Assembly (NCBI GenBank): GCA_002030015.1
Contig: LQBH01000013.1
Location: 1-64,000 of the forward strand
Length of the DNA stretch: 64,000 nucleotides
Direction of reading: 5' to 3'
Source: a delta proteobacterium MLS_D
GTDB lineage: Bacteria > Desulfobacterota > Syntrophia > Syntrophales > UBA2210
Made by a program: the position numbers and the translations under genes. The notes under the pieces are model-generated. The model had not been told where the DNA came from and made no database searches. It saw nothing but the letters and a program-made list of their open reading frames with translations. Below, piece by piece: positions 61,437 through 64,000 of the stretch (position 1 is its first letter; each line of letters begins with the position of its first letter).

Positions 61437-62303
61437 GTGAAAACGGTCAGGGTCGTCATCATCACGGGGTTATCCGGTTCGGGCAAGAGCACGGCGCTTC
61501 GGTCGCTGGAAGATATCGGGTTTTTTTGTGTCGACAACCTCCCGACAGTACTTCTGTCAAAGCTCCTGGAACTGCAGATGGGCGTTTCTGGCGAAGTATC
61601 GAAAATCGCCCTGGTTATGGACTTGAGGGAAAAGAATTTTCCCGAAACCTTTGTTCGCATAATCACGAAACTCAAGAAGCATGGTTACAACATCGAGATT
61701 CTGTTTCTCGACGCCGGCGATGAATGCCTGCTCAACCGTTTCAGCGAAACGAGACGATCGCACCCGTTGTCGGCGGGAAAGACGGTTCTGGAAAGTATTC
61801 TGGTCGAGCGGACGCAACTGGCGCCGGTTCGTGAAATAGCCGACAACGTGATCGATACATCCCTGTACACGGTTCACGAGTTGAAAGAACTGGTGCAGGG
61901 TTATTACCTCAATCCGCTGGAAGGCAGAAAACTGGCCGTTAACCTCATGTCGTTCGGGTATCGCTACGGGTTGCCGCCCGACGCCGATTTGGTGTTCGAC
62001 GTCCGGTTTCTTCCCAATCCCTTTTTCATCAATTCCCTGAAGGACCTGACGGGTAAAGATCCGGCTGTCGAGGAGTACGTGATGAAATGGAAGGAAACAA
62101 AGGTTTTTCTCGATAAGATATTCGACTTGCTTTCTTTTCTTGTTCCGCTTTTTGAAAAAGAAGGAAAGGCCTACCTGAACATAGCAGCCGGGTGTACCGG
62201 CGGGAAACACCGCTCCGTCGCTATAGCCAACCGGATAGCCTGTTTCGTGAAAGACCGGGGATACGGCACCAACGTCACCCACAGGGACATCAACAGGGTT
62301 TAG
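61437..62303 (+). CDS. rapZ: RNase adapter / nucleotide-binding protein RapZ
   Basis: A 288-residue RapZ/YvcJ-family protein. N-terminal P-loop GLSGSGKST and the typical EDIGFFCVDNLP; C-terminal domain ends with GCTGGKHRSVAIANRIA. In E. coli RapZ binds the small RNA GlmZ and hands it to RNase E, tuning glucosamine-6-phosphate synthase; outside enterics the role is less sure. GTG start 61437, 21 bases after hprK, which makes it the last gene of the rpoN cluster. It converges with an M23 peptidase gene. Confidence 0.93.
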   Translation: MKTVRVVIITGLSGSGKSTALRSLEDIGFFCVDNLPTVLLSKLLELQMGVSGEVSKIALVMDLREKNFPETFVRIITKLKKHGYNIEILFLDAGDECLLNRFSETRRSHPLSAGKTVLESILVERTQLAPVREIADNVIDTSLYTVHELKELVQGYYLNPLEGRKLAVNLMSFGYRYGLPPDADLVFDVRFLPNPFFINSLKDLTGKDPAVEEYVMKWKETKVFLDKIFDLLSFLVPLFEKEGKAYLNIAAGCTGGKHRSVAIANRIACFVKDRGYGTNVTHRDINRV

Positions 62304-62322
62304 GCCCCGGCTGATCAGGAGA

Positions 62323-63651
62323 TCAGGGAAGATCGGCCTTACCCAGAATGTTGTCGCGAATCCAGCCCGGATCCCACCACTCAACGGGATTGACAAACTG
62401 TTTTCCCAGAAAAATACCGAAGTGCAGGTGATCGCCGCCGGCAAGGCCCGTCATGCCGGAGCGGCCGAGAGGTTCGCCTTTTTCGACGAGAGCACCTTTC
62501 TCAGTGTCAACAGATGAGAGGTGTGCGTAGAAACTGAAAAGACCAAGCCCGTGATCGATAATGACGGTGTTGCCATAGATTCCCAGGTATTCCGCGTAAG
62601 CCACGATGCCCCTGTTGGAAGCCTCGATAACAGCGTTGACCGTCGAGGCAAGATCGACCCCGTCGTGGAGACTCCCGGTCACCTGACTGCCTTCGTAGGT
62701 GTAAGTCCGCCTGTCTCCGAACCCCGCCATGGTTGCGGCGTTGCTCATGCGCAGGAAACGCCCGTCCCAGAGCTTGCGTGGTTCACTCCTGGAACAGATT
62801 GCTTCGATTTGACGGGTGTTTTCCCTGCGGAGTTCTTCGTTGACGTAAATAAAGGCTTCAAGAGGCGAGACGTCCCGCAGCGCGGGAATAACGGTCTGGA
62901 ATTCAGGCATGGTTGCTTCGAGAAACCTGTCGCTCAGCGGCAACGTCCTGTCCCGGAATGCCGCCTTGCGCACATGGTGAGAAAAGGTGGCGAAAGATTC
63001 ATTGCCGGCCCTGTCGCATGCCGTAATACCGATCTTCATGTTGTCGTCGCGCGCGTCGACGGGGATAGCGAAAAGCACGGCGAAACGGGGACGTGATTCT
63101 TCCGAATCAAAGGGATAACCGGGAAAGAAGGTTGTGTTTACAAGGACGCCGGTTTTTTCGGCCGGTTCTGAAAGGCGGTAAACGACGAGACAAGATCCGC
63201 CGGGATTGATGTAGTGCGCGGAAGTCATCGTTGATATTCGGGGCGGCGTACGGTCGATCGTTACGGGTATGGTGACTGTAGACGAGTTTTTTCTGAGAGA
63301 ATGATCCACGGCCGTTAATATGAGTGTTGCCGGTCCTTCAGAAAGATCGAGCCCGGCCTGGTCCAGAGTCAACCGCATCGTTTTTTTCATTTCACCGGGA
63401 ACGGAAAAATCCATTCCTCCCAGGGGCTGTCTTTTGCCACCCTGATCGACAAAGGCGAGAACCTGGCGCAGGCCTCGACCCTCGTCGCTGAACCTGACCG
63501 AAAATATTGTTTCCGGTCCCACGTGCGTGATGTTGTCCGGCACGGTGACAACGGGCTTTTTCCCCTCAAGGTAGATCGAGCCCTGCCAGATTCCCAGAAT
63601 AATCACGACGACCGCCGCGAGAGCCGCGACGTATGAAGAAGTTTTTTTCAT
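62323..63651 (-). CDS. M23-family (LytM) metallopeptidase, membrane-anchored
   Basis: A 442-residue protein: N-terminal membrane helix (about 7-27), a long extracytoplasmic region (30-310) and a C-terminal LytM domain (about 315-430) with metal ligands HDGVD and HLHFG, plus the His of FSFYAHLSS. Zinc ligands are intact, so the domain may cut peptidoglycan cross-links; the fold-wide group also includes inactive regulators. The middle region holds Ig-like strands (VTIPVTIDRTPPRIS) and may sense or position. A -10/-35 pair lies upstream at 63688-63715. Confidence 0.87.
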   Translation of the reverse strand: MKKTSSYVAALAAVVVIILGIWQGSIYLEGKKPVVTVPDNITHVGPETIFSVRFSDEGRGLRQVLAFVDQGGKRQPLGGMDFSVPGEMKKTMRLTLDQAGLDLSEGPATLILTAVDHSLRKNSSTVTIPVTIDRTPPRISTMTSAHYINPGGSCLVVYRLSEPAEKTGVLVNTTFFPGYPFDSEESRPRFAVLFAIPVDARDDNMKIGITACDRAGNESFATFSHHVRKAAFRDRTLPLSDRFLEATMPEFQTVIPALRDVSPLEAFIYVNEELRRENTRQIEAICSRSEPRKLWDGRFLRMSNAATMAGFGDRRTYTYEGSQVTGSLHDGVDLASTVNAVIEASNRGIVAYAEYLGIYGNTVIIDHGLGLFSFYAHLSSVDTEKGALVEKGEPLGRSGMTGLAGGDHLHFGIFLGKQFVNPVEWWDPGWIRDNILGKADLP

Positions 63652-63687
63652 GCTCGGGGAGAATCCTCTCTGATTCTTTATCGGGGC

Positions 63688-63715
63688 AGTATAATAAAGA
63701 ACAGGTAAATTGCAA
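63688..63715 (-). promoter_or_regulatory. Promoter candidate for the M23 peptidase gene
   Basis: On the minus strand TTGCAA (63715-63710) and TATACT (63693-63688) with 16 bases between, 37 bases before the start codon. Confidence 0.4.
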
Positions 63716-63871
63716 GCGGGACCGGTGCTTTTTCCACTAAAAAATTAATAATTATACTGGATTTGCTTGATTGACCAAAAAACCGGTATCTGATATTGTT
63801 TCGATCCTTTGCATCCAGTTCCGGCGGAACATTACGCAAGGAGGCAAGGAGGTGAGAGGAGGTGAGGGGAA

Positions 63872-64000
63872 GTGTCCGCCCTGTTCGGTATTTTTTTTTC
63901 GTCTTTTGCCGTTGCCTTTTCGGGCGCCGCGGCGCCGGGGCCTGTATTGTCGCTGACCATAGCTGAAAGTCTCCGCCGCGGATTCAGGGCGGGGCCGCTC
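63872..64000 (+). CDS. LysE/RhtB-family amino acid exporter, 5' part only
   Basis: The last 129 bases read as 43 codons without a stop. From GTG 63872 the protein begins [27 protein letters not shown] and continues into SLRRGFRAG, the N-terminal transmembrane helix and following basic loop of LysE/RhtB/CadD-type translocators, which export amino acids or their derivatives. AGGAGG lies nine bases before the start, within a run of repeated GGAGG-like motifs (63839-63864). Codons 7-10 contain a run of nine T. The rest of the gene lies outside the window and is not in the ORF track. Confidence 0.8.
   Translation, partial: MSALFGIFFSSFAVAFSGAAAPGPVLSLTIAESLRRGFRAGPL

Overview
The window looks like a chromosomal segment of an anaerobic Gram-negative bacterium, most likely a Desulfobacterota (deltaproteobacterial, Syntrophales-like) lineage. 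The evidence is an oxygen-independent class III ribonucleotide reductase (nrdDG), Kdo and Lpt lipopolysaccharide genes, an rpoN-hpf-ptsN-hprK-rapZ cluster, fatty-acid oxidation enzymes, and an MSHA-type pilus locus together with pilS-pilR-pilA. The taxon is an inference; there is no rRNA in the window.

Layout. 0.3-3.2 kb: comEA, then a minus-strand kdsD / thioredoxin-like / Nudix run. 3.2-9.1 kb: a 4-kb gene for a secreted protein with two carboxylesterase domains, bracketed by two directly repeated clusters of G/C-rich intergenic repeats. 9.2-12.1 kb: nrdD-nrdG behind a promoter that carries a pair of NrdR-like boxes. 12.3-18.6 kb: purB, a lipoprotein, a diguanylate cyclase, a MinD-family ATPase, ihfA, an acyl-CoA dehydrogenase and a 3-hydroxyacyl-CoA dehydrogenase. 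18.9-37.6 kb: a structured leader or small RNA, then an MSHA-like type IV pilus locus (PilM-PilN fusion, PilO, PilP, secretin, ExeA-like ATPase, GspE, GspF), a membrane-bound sigma-54 activator, an unrelated deaminase and tRNA-Leu(TAA), then minor pseudopilins ending in a 1189-aa fusion that joins MshO-, MshP- and MshQ-like parts around a CFI-box. 37.8-41.2 kb: TPR protein, adk and a UvrD-type helicase. 41.2-47.0 kb: comEC-hisS-aspS on the minus strand. 47.4-51.2 kb: pilS-pilR-pilA with a sigma-54 promoter and paired upstream dyads. 51.4-62.3 kb: xerD, TPR protein, kdsA-kdsC, lptC-lptA-lptB, rpoN, hpf, ptsN, hprK, rapZ. The window ends with a minus-strand M23 peptidase and the start of a LysE-family exporter gene.

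How the genes fit together. PilS/PilR and RpoN, all encoded here, plausibly drive pilA through the -24/-12 element at 50620. The MSHA-like locus supplies an assembly platform, extension ATPase, secretin and minor pilins, but I see no major pilin, prepilin peptidase or retraction ATPase inside it. ComEA and ComEC give the periplasmic and inner-membrane parts of a DNA-uptake route that would need a pilus. KdsD, KdsA and KdsC make Kdo precursors, and LptC/A/B export finished lipopolysaccharide.

The least ordinary items are the MshO-CFI-MshP-MshQ fusion, the tandem esterase between repeat clusters, the structured RNA ahead of the pilus operon, and the paired dyads ahead of pilA. All functions are read from sequence motifs and neighbourhood only; no database search was run.
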